Source: an uncultured Holophagaceae bacterium
GTDB taxonomy: Bacteria; Acidobacteriota; Holophagae; Holophagales; Holophagaceae
Length of the DNA stretch: 58,261 nucleotides
Direction: 5' to 3'
NCBI GenBank assembly: GCA_903913215.1
Contig: CAIWKE010000022.1
Span: forward strand, 1-58,261
Part shown: piece by piece, positions 50,726 to 58,261 of the stretch
How positions within the stretch are numbered: the first letter of the stretch is position 1
Layout of the letters: each line of letters opens with the position of its first letter
Notes under the pieces: generated by a model
What the model saw: the letters and a program-made list of their open reading frames with translations, nothing else
The model's database searches: none
Told to the model about the DNA's origin: nothing
Program-made: the position numbers and the translations under genes

Positions 50726-53700
50726 TTAGTTGGCCAGTTCCACCCGCTGGGTGTGGCCCCGGACGCCGTCGCTGAACACCAGATCAAAGCGGTGGGCTCC
50801 GGATGGGATGATCTGCCGCCCCTCTTTCAGGATCGCCACCACCTCGCCCGTGTCGGCATCCCTGACCATGACGGTGGGATGGACCGAGGCGTCCCAGCTC
50901 ACCAGCACCTCTTCCTGGGAGACCCGGAGCAGCTCCGGCTCGAAGGACACAAGGCGGGCCTGGGCGTGGGTGGAGGTTTGCTCGGCCACGGGGAGTCCCG
51001 CCTTGCGCACCCGGAGGCCCATGACGGAATCCAGGACCGCAGTCTCCAGCGGCAGGGCCATGACGAAATGGCGCTCGGAGCTGTCCAGCCCGCAGCCGAG
51101 TTCCATCAGTTCCAGAGGACTGGTGAAGGCTGTCTGGCCATTGGCATCCAGGCCTTCCAGGGTGTACTCCGCCGTGGCCACGGGCACCGATGGCAGGGCG
51201 CGAGTCCGGAAGGCGGGCAGGAACTCCACCCGGCCGTCTCCGTGGACGATGCCCCGCACCAGCAGGCACTCCCTGGGCTCGTTCTGGGCCGGGGGAGTGT
51301 CCTCGGCGCCGACGACCAGGAAGCCTCCGGAGCCGGCGCGGAAGTTTAGGATCTTCGTGTAGACGTAGTCGCTGACCCAGTTGGGAGTGCAGTAGCCCAT
51401 GATGTCGAAGGTGGTGGTCGGATCCTCCAGCAGGTTCAGGACGCTGTCATAGCCAGGCACGCCGATGATGCCGCCCGGGTAGGGATAGTTCGCGTCCGCA
51501 GAGGCGACACCGCCGCAGGGGCTGTGGGGCCGCCCCATGTTGTGGCCCGTCTCATGGGCGAAGACTTCCGGGAACTGGCCGCCATCAGCGTAGCCGACGG
51601 TCTTGTCCCAGCCGATGCCTGTGCGGTACTTGTAGGCGGTTGCCGAAGTGCCCGGCACCCAGCCCAACCCTGCTACGCCGGAACCGTAGGAGACATTCAG
51701 GGCGCCGTAATAGTACCGGTCGCTGACGGCATCCGCGAGGTGCTTTGCCGTGAGGTCGTTCAGGAGGGTGCTCCAGCCAGTGCCGTCCGAGAGGAGAGTG
51801 GCCACTGATCCGGTGAAGGACACGCCCACGACCACATCGGTGCTGGCGATGGGGTACATCTTGGCCAGTCGGGCGATCCAGGCATCTTTGTTCGCGGCGG
51901 AAATGTTGCCCGTGCCGCTGGAGAGTACCACCGGGAAGATGGTGGACTTGAAGGTGGGCACCGTGGTCCCCGCCAGGGTCTGGGAGAGTGTGTTGTTGGT
52001 TTCGTCAGCCTCGGCGATGAGGCCCGCAGGATCCACCACGGCCTGGACGCTGTAGCCCGTCCCCGTGGGTGTGGTGAGGTCGGTTCCGGGGACAGCCAGG
52101 TTCCAGCTCTTGGTCAGGGACGAATCATCCACGACCGTGGGGACGCTGGTGCCAGGGGCGCCGAGGGTCTTGGGGTAGCCGGGGACTGTCACACCGTTGT
52201 TCATGAGCGTGACCTGCACGGCGGGCTGCGCCGTGTTGGCCTGGTTGGCCAGTACGAAGACCCGGATGAGCCCGGGCTTGCCCGCCACGATGGGCACGGT
52301 GTTCGTGAGGGTCTGGCTGCTTTGGGTGAGCTGGATGGCTTCCACGTGCAGATCCAGGGTGGTGCTGCCCGTGCTGACCGTGAAGGGCTTTGACACCACA
52401 CCACCTAGCGCGGTGAGCACCAGGTTGCCGCTGAGGGCGCCGGAAGGCACCACGAAGGTGATCTGGGTGGCTGACTGGGAGGTGGGGACCAGGGTCGTCC
52501 CTTGCAGGGCAAGGGTGGTTCCAGCGAAGCCCAGGTTGATTCCGGTGATCACGACCGGGGTACCCACCGGGCCCTGGCTGGGGTTGAGTCCGGTGATGTT
52601 CGGCGGCAGGGTGGCGGGGTCGATGACCGTGAGGTTCAGGGACACGGAAGTACTGCCGCTGGGGTTCGAGGCGCTGACCAGGAACGAGGTGCTCACCAGG
52701 CCGCTGGTCGGGGTGCCGCTAATGATGCCCGTGGTTGAGGACAGGCTCAGGCCGGCGGGGAGTGCGGGGCTCACCGAATAGCCCGTGGGGTTGCCGCCCA
52801 GGTGTGAGGGCTGGTTGGCGGTGATGGCGCTGCCCTTGACGTAGGTTGCCGGATTGGCGCTGTAGGTCAGGTTCGTGGGGGCGATGTCATTGATGGTGAT
52901 GGCCAGTCCCACGGAGGCCGTACCACCGGTGTTGGTCGCCGTCACCGTGTAGGTGGCCGTGGCCGTGATGGTTGTGGGTGTCCCGCTGATCATGCCCGTG
53001 ACCGTGCTCAGGCTGAGCCCAGCGGGAAGGGCAGGGCTCACGGCATAGGACACCACCGTCCCTCCCAAATTGGAGGGGAAGTTTGGAACAATGGCCGTAC
53101 CCTTGGTGTACTGCGCGGTGCTGGTCGTATAGAGGAGGTTGGTGGGGGCCACATCCTTCACTGTGATGGCCAAGTTCGCCGTGGTGCTGCCCCCGGAATT
53201 CGTGGCGGTCACGATGTAGGTAGCCTGAGCCACCGGGGTGGACGGCGTGCCGCTCAGCACGCCCGTGGTCGTGTTCAGGTTGAGCCCTGCCGGAAGGGTC
53301 GGGCTGACGCTGTAGGAGACGACCGTGCCCCCGGCACTGCTGGGTGTGTTGGCCGCGATGGGGGTTCCCTTGGTGTAGGTGGCCGTCATGGCGCCGTAAA
53401 GAAGGTTGCTGGGCGGAGTGTCATTCACTGTGAGGCTGAGGTTCGCCTGCGTGCTGCCCAGGGTGTTTGAGGCCGTCACGGTATAGGTGGCGGTGGCGGT
53501 CATGGCCGTGGGGGTCCCTGTGATCAGGCCCGTGCTGGTGTTTTGGCTCAACCCCGCGGGCAGGGCTGGGTTCACCGCGTAGGCGGTGGCTGTGCCACCC
53601 AGGTTCGAGGGACTGTTCGCCGTGATGGGCACGGCCTTCAGGTAGACCGCGGGGTTGGAGGCATAGGTCAGGCTGGAGGGAGCCGCATCGTTCACCGTGA

Positions 53701-54856
53701 TGCTGAGGCTCACTGTGGTGGTGCCGCTGGTGTTGGTGGCGGTCACCGTGTACGAGGTCAAGGGGCTGGTTCCGCTGGGCTGGCCGGTGATCACTCCCGT
53801 GGCAGCGTTCAGGGCCAGGCCTGCGGGCAGGGACGGCGTGATCGAATAGCTCACGGGGGTCCCCCCGGAGTTGGACGGGGTGTTGCTCGGGATGGGTGTT
53901 CCCTTGAGGTACGAGGCCGGATTGGTGCTGTAGACCAGGCCCGACGGCGCCACATCCTTGACTGTGAGGTTCAGGGTCGCCGAGGCGGCCCCGCCGCTGT
54001 TGGTGGCCACCACCGTGTAGGTAGTCGCTGGCGAAACCACGGTCGGCGTTCCGGAAATCACTCCGGAACTGGGGTCGAGGTTCAAGCCTGCCGGGAGGGC
54101 GGGAGTCACGGCATAGCCGAGCACCGCGCCGCCACCATGGGTGGGCGTGTTGGCGGCGATGGCGGTGCTCTTGGTGTAGATCGCGGTGCTGGTGCTGTAG
54201 ACGAGGGCCACAGGCGGGGCATCGTTCACTGTGAGGCTCAGGGTCGTCGAGGCGGCCCCGCCGCTGTTGGTGGCCACCACGGTGTAGATGGTCGTTGGCG
54301 AAAGGACCGTCGGGGTCCCTGAGATCACCCCTGAATTCGAATCCAGGCTCAGGCCAGCTGCCAGGGCCGGGCTCACGGTGTAGCCGATGACAGCGCCGCC
54401 GCCATGGGTGGGGGCGCTGGCGGCGATGGGCATGTCCTTGGAGTAGATGGCGGGATTGGCGGGGTAGGCGAGGCCGCTGGGAGCCGCGTCATTGATGGTG
54501 ATGTTAAGAGCTGCCGAGGTGCTGCCGCCCACGTTGGAGGCCGTGACGGAATAGGTGGCTGCGGGCGCGATGGCCGTGGGAGTGCCGCTGATGCCGCCGG
54601 TAGCTGCATTCATCGCCAGGCCCGCTGGCAGGGCGGGGCTGACGCTGTAGGCCGTCACGGCGCCGCCTCCGCTGGAGGGGCTGTTTGTCGAGATGGGCAC
54701 GCCCTTGGTGTAAGTGGCCGTGGGGGTGAGGTACACCAGGGCAGAAGGGGCCTGCACCACGGGGGCTGGGGTCGAACCACCACCGCCGCCACCGCACCCA
54801 CTGAGCGCCAAACCTAGGAGGCAGAGCAGGGCCATGCACCAACGTGACCTAAGCAT
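50726..54856 (-). CDS. Large secreted lipoprotein: putative Ig repeats, IPT, CARDB, metzincin-type protease
   Basis: A 1376-residue protein with a lipobox (LALSGC) then Gly-rich and Pro-rich linker. Residues ~34-730 hold eight putative Ig (He_PIG) repeats, each opening with a PSxLxY-like block and containing ALPAGL and SGTPT. An IPT/TIG-like domain (LNPSQGPVGTPVVITG) and a CARDB-like domain (LVVAGKPGLIRVFV region) follow. The metzincin zinc motif HETGHNMGRPH (about residues 1099-1110) is complete. It is likely an extracellular protease. GGAGG precedes the ATG at 54856. Confidence 0.85.
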   Translation of the reverse strand: MLRSRWCMALLCLLGLALSGCGGGGGGSTPAPVVQAPSALVYLTPTATYTKGVPISTNSPSSGGGAVTAYSVSPALPAGLAMNAATGGISGTPTAIAPAATYSVTASNVGGSTSAALNITINDAAPSGLAYPANPAIYSKDMPIAASAPTHGGGAVIGYTVSPALAAGLSLDSNSGVISGTPTVLSPTTIYTVVATNSGGAASTTLSLTVNDAPPVALVYSTSTAIYTKSTAIAANTPTHGGGAVLGYAVTPALPAGLNLDPSSGVISGTPTVVSPATTYTVVATNSGGAASATLNLTVKDVAPSGLVYSTNPASYLKGTPIPSNTPSNSGGTPVSYSITPSLPAGLALNAATGVITGQPSGTSPLTSYTVTATNTSGTTTVSLSITVNDAAPSSLTYASNPAVYLKAVPITANSPSNLGGTATAYAVNPALPAGLSQNTSTGLITGTPTAMTATATYTVTASNTLGSTQANLSLTVNDTPPSNLLYGAMTATYTKGTPIAANTPSSAGGTVVSYSVSPTLPAGLNLNTTTGVLSGTPSTPVAQATYIVTATNSGGSTTANLAITVKDVAPTNLLYTTSTAQYTKGTAIVPNFPSNLGGTVVSYAVSPALPAGLSLSTVTGMISGTPTTITATATYTVTATNTGGTASVGLAITINDIAPTNLTYSANPATYVKGSAITANQPSHLGGNPTGYSVSPALPAGLSLSSTTGIISGTPTSGLVSTSFLVSASNPSGSTSVSLNLTVIDPATLPPNITGLNPSQGPVGTPVVITGINLGFAGTTLALQGTTLVPTSQSATQITFVVPSGALSGNLVLTALGGVVSKPFTVSTGSTTLDLHVEAIQLTQSSQTLTNTVPIVAGKPGLIRVFVLANQANTAQPAVQVTLMNNGVTVPGYPKTLGAPGTSVPTVVDDSSLTKSWNLAVPGTDLTTPTGTGYSVQAVVDPAGLIAEADETNNTLSQTLAGTTVPTFKSTIFPVVLSSGTGNISAANKDAWIARLAKMYPIASTDVVVGVSFTGSVATLLSDGTGWSTLLNDLTAKHLADAVSDRYYYGALNVSYGSGVAGLGWVPGTSATAYKYRTGIGWDKTVGYADGGQFPEVFAHETGHNMGRPHSPCGGVASADANYPYPGGIIGVPGYDSVLNLLEDPTTTFDIMGYCTPNWVSDYVYTKILNFRAGSGGFLVVGAEDTPPAQNEPRECLLVRGIVHGDGRVEFLPAFRTRALPSVPVATAEYTLEGLDANGQTAFTSPLELMELGCGLDSSERHFVMALPLETAVLDSVMGLRVRKAGLPVAEQTSTHAQARLVSFEPELLRVSQEEVLVSWDASVHPTVMVRDADTGEVVAILKEGRQIIPSGAHRFDLVFSDGVRGHTQRVELAN
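52620..54780 (-). repeat. Tandem He_PIG coding repeats (eight units)
   Basis: DNA coding for the eight putative Ig units of the protease gene. Units are about 260 bases and show moderate divergence, with recurring blocks that encode ALPAGL and SGTPT. Limits are approximate. Similarity between units is high enough to allow unequal recombination. Confidence 0.7.
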
Positions 54857-54967
54857 TGAAACCTCCGTTTAACGACTCATGGATAGTCTGTTTTTTACGA
54901 TGTAACCCGGGTCACACTCTGGTGTTAGCTGGACTCCCCCGGGTGACCAGGTATTCGCGATCCGGAA

Positions 54968-54986
54968 CCCGGTCACTTGGACCGGG
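54968..54986 (-). terminator. Probable terminator hairpin after the 54990 lipoprotein gene
   Basis: CCCGGTC (54968-54974) and GACCGGG (54980-54986) pair perfectly around a five-base loop, just beyond the minus-strand stop at 54990. On the minus strand only two T follow, so termination may be weak or need other factors. It separates the two upstream genes from the protease gene. Confidence 0.4.
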
Positions 54987-54989
54987 GGC

Positions 54990-55568
54990 CTACTGAGCCA
55001 CACAGGTTCCCATGGCCACCGTGAGGCTGGCCACGCTGCCCGTGTCTGAGAGCAGGTTGCCCCCGGTGCAGAGCAGGCTGATGCTGGAGTTGACGGCCAC
55101 CGCGCCGGGCTTCAGGTCCAGGCAGACCCGCAGCAGTGGCTGACCCAGGGGCTGGCTGCCGGCCTTCTGGAAGGCGGCTCCCTGTAGGATGCCGCCCCCC
55201 ATGTCCTTACCTACCAGCGCCGGGGTGCTGGTGCCCAGGCTGAAGGCTAGGCTCTGCACCAGTCCCGAGGCCGAGGGGGGCGTGGTCCACTGCACCTTGG
55301 TGGCATCCGCCGCGAGGATGAAGGAGAGACCTTGAGCGTTCTGCCCGCTGGGGCCAGTCAGGTCCAGTACCAGCCGACTGGGGGTCGAGAGACTGGTGTT
55401 CTTCACGAGGCGGAAGCCTGCGGCGGGTGGATCCGTGTAGGCCAGGCCGGTGGCCCAGGTCGGGGTCGGCACAGGGGTAGGCGCGGGGGCACTGCTTCCA
55501 CCGCCGCCACCACAGGCGGTCAGCAAGAGCAGGAACAACAGACTGGAGGCGCTCAGGATCCGGTTCAT
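54990..55568 (-). CDS. Lipoprotein with possible cohesin-like domain
   Basis: A 192-residue protein. Lipoprotein signal FLLLLTAC, then GGGGG and Ser/Ala/Pro linker. The mature domain runs from about residue 45 with VLDLTGPSGQNAQGLSFILA, LVQSLAFSLGTSTPALVGKD and LLRVCLDLKPGAVAVNS, an all-beta pattern. The LxGLxFxLxxDATKVQ-like block resembles the start of cohesin domains. It is 11 bases from the gene of a dockerin protein. Cohesin is a suggestion, not a firm assignment. Confidence 0.55.
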   Translation of the reverse strand: MNRILSASSLLFLLLLTACGGGGGSSAPAPTPVPTPTWATGLAYTDPPAAGFRLVKNTSLSTPSRLVLDLTGPSGQNAQGLSFILAADATKVQWTTPPSASGLVQSLAFSLGTSTPALVGKDMGGGILQGAAFQKAGSQPLGQPLLRVCLDLKPGAVAVNSSISLLCTGGNLLSDTGSVASLTVAMGTCVAQ

Positions 55569-55579
55569 GGCTCCCCTTC

Positions 55580-58261
55580 TCAGATGCCCGCAAGGAGGAG
55601 GGCGAGGTCCGCATCATCCACGAAGCCATCCCCGTTCAGGTCCGCCGGGGAATTCGACACGGCCACCCCCGGCGCGTAGAGCTTGAAGAACCAGGCCAGA
55701 TCCAGGACGTTGACCGTCCCGTCCGAGTTGAGGTCGATGGATTTGCGCGTCACCACCAGGGTCGCGGCGAGGCTGGTGGCCTGGCCGCCGGAATTGCTCA
55801 CCGTGGCTGAGAAAAGAGCCCCCTGGTCTGCCTGGGAGGCCACGAAGCTGTAGGAGGGTGAGGTCTGGCCCGGCAGGTCCGTGCCGTTGCGGCGCCACTG
55901 GTAGGTCAGGGGTGCACTCCCGCTGGCCGTCACCGTGAAGGTCACCAGGTCGCCGACCACCACCGTCTGGCTCAGTGGTTGAGTTGTGATGAGCGGCGCC
56001 ACCGCCAGGACTGTGAGCGTGGCCGCCGTTGAGATGATAGGCGGTGCCACCGTCCCAGAGACCACCACCTGGTAAAGCGCCCCGCTGAGCCCTGCGCCGA
56101 CATTGCTGAGCGTCAGTGTGGCCGTGGTGGCGTCGCTGTAGGTGGCGTTGTTCACCACGTTGACGTAACCCGAGCCGGGGTTCACCTGCCACTGGTAGCT
56201 GAGGCCCGTGCCGCTGGCCCCCACCGTGAAGCTGGTGCCACTGCCGGCGCTGATGGTGGCATTCGCGGGCTGGGTGCCGATGCTGGGCGGGGTGTTCACC
56301 ATGAGCGAGGCGGGCGAGGACGTGACCGCTGGTGCCACGATCCCCGAGACCACCACCTGATAGAGCGCTCCGCTGAGCCCTGCGCCAACGTTGCTGAGCG
56401 TCAGCGTGGCCGTGGTGGCACCGCTATAGGTGGCGTTGTTCACCACGTTGACGTAGCCCGAGCCTGGATTGACCTGCCACTGGTAGCTGAGGCCCGTGCC
56501 GCTGGCGACGACCGTGAAGCTGGTGCCGCTGCCTGCGCTGATGGTGGAATTGGCGGGCTGGGTGCCAATGCTGGGCGGGGTGTTCACTGTGAGCGTGGCG
56601 GCCAAGGAAGTGACGGCTGGCGCCACCGTCCCCGAGACCACCACCTGGTAGAGCGCTCCGCTGAGCCCCGCACCCACGTTGCTGAGCGTCAGCGTGGCCG
56701 TGGTGGCGCCGCTGTAGGTGGCGCTGTTCACCAGGTTCACGTAGCCCGTGCCCGGATTGACCTGCCACTGAAAACCGAGACCCGTGCCGTTGGCGACGAC
56801 GGTGAAGCTCGTGCCGCTGCCGGCACTGATGGTGGAATTGGCGGGTTGGGTGCCAATGCTGGGGGGTGTGTTCACCGTGAGCGTGGCGGGTGAGGAGGTG
56901 ACGGACGGCGCCACGGTTCCCGAGACCACCACCTGATAGAGCGCCCCGCTGAGCCCTGAGCCGACATTGCTGAGCGTCAGCGTGGCTGTGGTGGTGCCGC
57001 TGTAGGTGGCGTTGTTGACGAGGTTCACGTAGCCCGAGCCGGGGTTCACCTGCCACTGGTAGCTGAGGTCCGTGCCGCTGGCGACGACGGTGAAGCTGGT
57101 GCCGCTGGCGGCGCTGATGGTGGCGCTGGCGGGTTGAGTGCTGATGCTGGGCGGTGTGTTGACCGTGAGCGTGGTGGGCGAGGACGTGACCGCCGGCGCC
57201 ACCGTGCCCGAGACCACCACCTGGTAGAGGGCTCCGCTGAGCCCCGTACCCACGTTGCTGAGCGTCAGCGTGGCCGAGGTGGCGCCGCCGTAGGTGGCGT
57301 TGTTCGCCACGTTGACAAAGCCCGAGCCAGTGTTCACCTGCCACTGGTAACTGAGGCCCGTCCCGCTGGCCCCCACCGTGAAGCTGGTGCCGCTGCCGGC
57401 GCTGATAGTGGCATTCGCGGGCTGAGTACCGATGCTGGGCGGGGTGTTCACTGTGAGCGTGGCGGGTGATGAGGTGACGGAGGGTGCCACGGTGCCCGAG
57501 ACCACCACCTGGTAGAGGGCCCCGCTGAGCCCTGCTCCCACATTGCTGAGCGTCAAGGTGGCCGAGGTGGTGCCTGCATAGGTGGCGTTGTTGACCACGT
57601 TCACGTAGCCCGAGCCGGTGTTCACCTGCCACTGGTAGCTGAGGCCCGTGCCGCTGGCTGCCACAGTGAAGCTGGTGCCATTGCCTGCGCTGATGGTCGC
57701 ATTCGCGGGTTGGGTGCCGATGCTGGGCGGGGTATTCACCGTGAGCGTGGCGGGCGAGGAGGTGACGGAGGGTGCCACGGTTCCCGAGACCACCACCTGG
57801 TAGAGCGCTCCGCTGAGCCCTGCGCCGACATTACTGAGCGTCAGCGTGGCCGTGGTGGCGCCGCTGTAGGTGGCGTTGTTGACCACGTTGACGTAGCCCG
57901 AGCCTGGATTGACCTGCCACTGGTAGCTGAGGCCCGTGCCGCTGGCGACGACCGTGAAGGCGGTGCCGCTGCCTGCGCTGATGGTGGAATTCGCGGGCTG
58001 GGTGCCGATGCTGGGCGGAGTGTTCACTGTGAGCGTGGCGGCCAAGGAAGTGACGGCTGGCGCCACGGTGCCCGTGACCACCACCTGGTAGACTGCTCCG
58101 CTGAGTCCTGCGCCGACATTGCTAAGCGTCAAGGTGGCCGAGGTGGTGCCGCTGTAGGTGGTGTTGTTGACCACGTTGACGTAGCCCGAGCCTGGATTGA
58201 CCTGCCACTGGTAGCTGAGGCCCGTGCCGCTGGCGACGACCGTGAAGGCGGTGCCGCTGCC
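55580..58261 (-). CDS. Secreted protein with tandem Ig-like repeats and C-terminal dockerin (5' end outside window)
   Basis: The frame is open to the end of the window, so the N-terminus is missing. It holds eight 96-residue Ig-like units (one partial), each with a PPSIGTQPAN-like start, SYQWQVNPGSGY and TLTLSNVGAGLSGALYQ. One diverged Ig domain follows (PLITTQPLSQTVVVGD). The C-terminal ~55 residues are a type I dockerin: DLNSDGTVNVLDLAWFFKLY and DLNGDGFVDDADLALLLAG, two Ca2+-binding repeats. It is the first gene of an operon with the cohesin-like lipoprotein. Likely surface or extracellular. Confidence 0.85.
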   Translation of the reverse strand, partial: GSGTAFTVVASGTGLSYQWQVNPGSGYVNVVNNTTYSGTTSATLTLSNVGAGLSGAVYQVVVTGTVAPAVTSLAATLTVNTPPSIGTQPANSTISAGSGTAFTVVASGTGLSYQWQVNPGSGYVNVVNNATYSGATTATLTLSNVGAGLSGALYQVVVSGTVAPSVTSSPATLTVNTPPSIGTQPANATISAGNGTSFTVAASGTGLSYQWQVNTGSGYVNVVNNATYAGTTSATLTLSNVGAGLSGALYQVVVSGTVAPSVTSSPATLTVNTPPSIGTQPANATISAGSGTSFTVGASGTGLSYQWQVNTGSGFVNVANNATYGGATSATLTLSNVGTGLSGALYQVVVSGTVAPAVTSSPTTLTVNTPPSISTQPASATISAASGTSFTVVASGTDLSYQWQVNPGSGYVNLVNNATYSGTTTATLTLSNVGSGLSGALYQVVVSGTVAPSVTSSPATLTVNTPPSIGTQPANSTISAGSGTSFTVVANGTGLGFQWQVNPGTGYVNLVNSATYSGATTATLTLSNVGAGLSGALYQVVVSGTVAPAVTSLAATLTVNTPPSIGTQPANSTISAGSGTSFTVVASGTGLSYQWQVNPGSGYVNVVNNATYSGATTATLTLSNVGAGLSGALYQVVVSGIVAPAVTSSPASLMVNTPPSIGTQPANATISAGSGTSFTVGASGTGLSYQWQVNPGSGYVNVVNNATYSDATTATLTLSNVGAGLSGALYQVVVSGTVAPPIISTAATLTVLAVAPLITTQPLSQTVVVGDLVTFTVTASGSAPLTYQWRRNGTDLPGQTSPSYSFVASQADQGALFSATVSNSGGQATSLAATLVVTRKSIDLNSDGTVNVLDLAWFFKLYAPGVAVSNSPADLNGDGFVDDADLALLLAGI
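56004..58261 (-). repeat. Tandem array of 288-bp units coding Ig domains
   Basis: Boundaries at 56004, 56292, 56580, 56868, 57156, 57444, 57732 and 58020 are exactly 288 bases apart with no insertion or deletion. Seven units are complete and the eighth continues past the window. The sequences differ at scattered sites only, indicating recent duplication and homogenisation. Each encodes one 96-residue Ig domain. Confidence 0.9.

Noticed and set aside
56004-58261. Regular repeats considered as a CRISPR array
   Set aside because: The 288-base units are continuous coding sequence with no spacer pattern.

Overview
The window is GC-rich, gene-dense bacterial chromosome. Tandem DUF1501/DUF1800 secreted proteins, many Cys-Gly-Gly-Gly lipoproteins, a flagellar filament locus and HEAT/TPR regulatory genes suggest a Gram-negative, motile bacterium. 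My best guess is Acidobacteriota of the Holophaga/Geothrix type. That is inference from gene content, not from a marker gene.

Layout. (1) 1-5683, plus strand: the tail of an OGT/SPINDLY-type TPR glycosyltransferase, then a tightly overlapping CDP-sugar operon. It holds glucose-1-phosphate cytidylyltransferase, CDP-glucose 4,6-dehydratase, a 3,5-epimerase, a C-methyltransferase, an SDR, a 55-residue unrecognised ORF and a CmcI-like methyltransferase. The predicted product is a C-methyl-branched 6-deoxy sugar. (2) 5747-9284, minus: DUF1501, DUF1800 and a cytochrome-like lipoprotein, probably one exported system; a small membrane protein gene (9419-9766) follows on plus. (3) 9815-20814, minus: queA, an msbA-type ABC exporter, an ECF sigma/anti-sigma operon with HEAT/TPR and lipoprotein partners, an LRV/HEAT protein, a HisA-like protein, rnc and a Ser/Thr kinase; a DUF4388 protein diverges on plus. 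(4) 22495-42126: a surface-sugar island of glycosyltransferases, two asparagine-synthase-type amidotransferases (one fused to a glycosyltransferase), a sugar formyltransferase, an SGNH hydrolase, SDR epimerases, WlbA/WlbB/WlbD-type genes for diacetamido-uronic acid, and a TviB/TviC pair. (5) 42463-48250: flagellin, FlaG, FliD, FliS, a FliT-like protein, a TPR glycosyltransferase resembling FlmG, and a second FliS-like protein. (6) 48247-50697: an aldo/keto reductase, a PAS protein and an unknown protein. (7) 50726-58261, minus: a large secreted metzincin-like protease with eight putative Ig repeats, a lipoprotein, and a protein with strict 288-bp Ig repeats and a C-terminal dockerin that runs off the window.

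How the parts may work together. Regions 1 and 4 make unusual activated sugars, and region 5 holds a very short flagellin plus a TPR glycosyltransferase. The simplest reading is a combined O-polysaccharide and flagellin-glycosylation locus. The most unusual items are: an undescribed-looking C-terminal module shared by two neighbouring, otherwise unrelated glycosyltransferases; a HisA-like protein with Asn in place of the first catalytic Asp; the translationally coupled 55-residue ORF; the 200-residue flagellin with a sigma-28-like promoter and a very strong downstream hairpin; the divergent FliS paralogue; and the possible cohesin/dockerin pair.

No rRNA, tRNA, CRISPR array, insertion sequence or phage gene was recognised.
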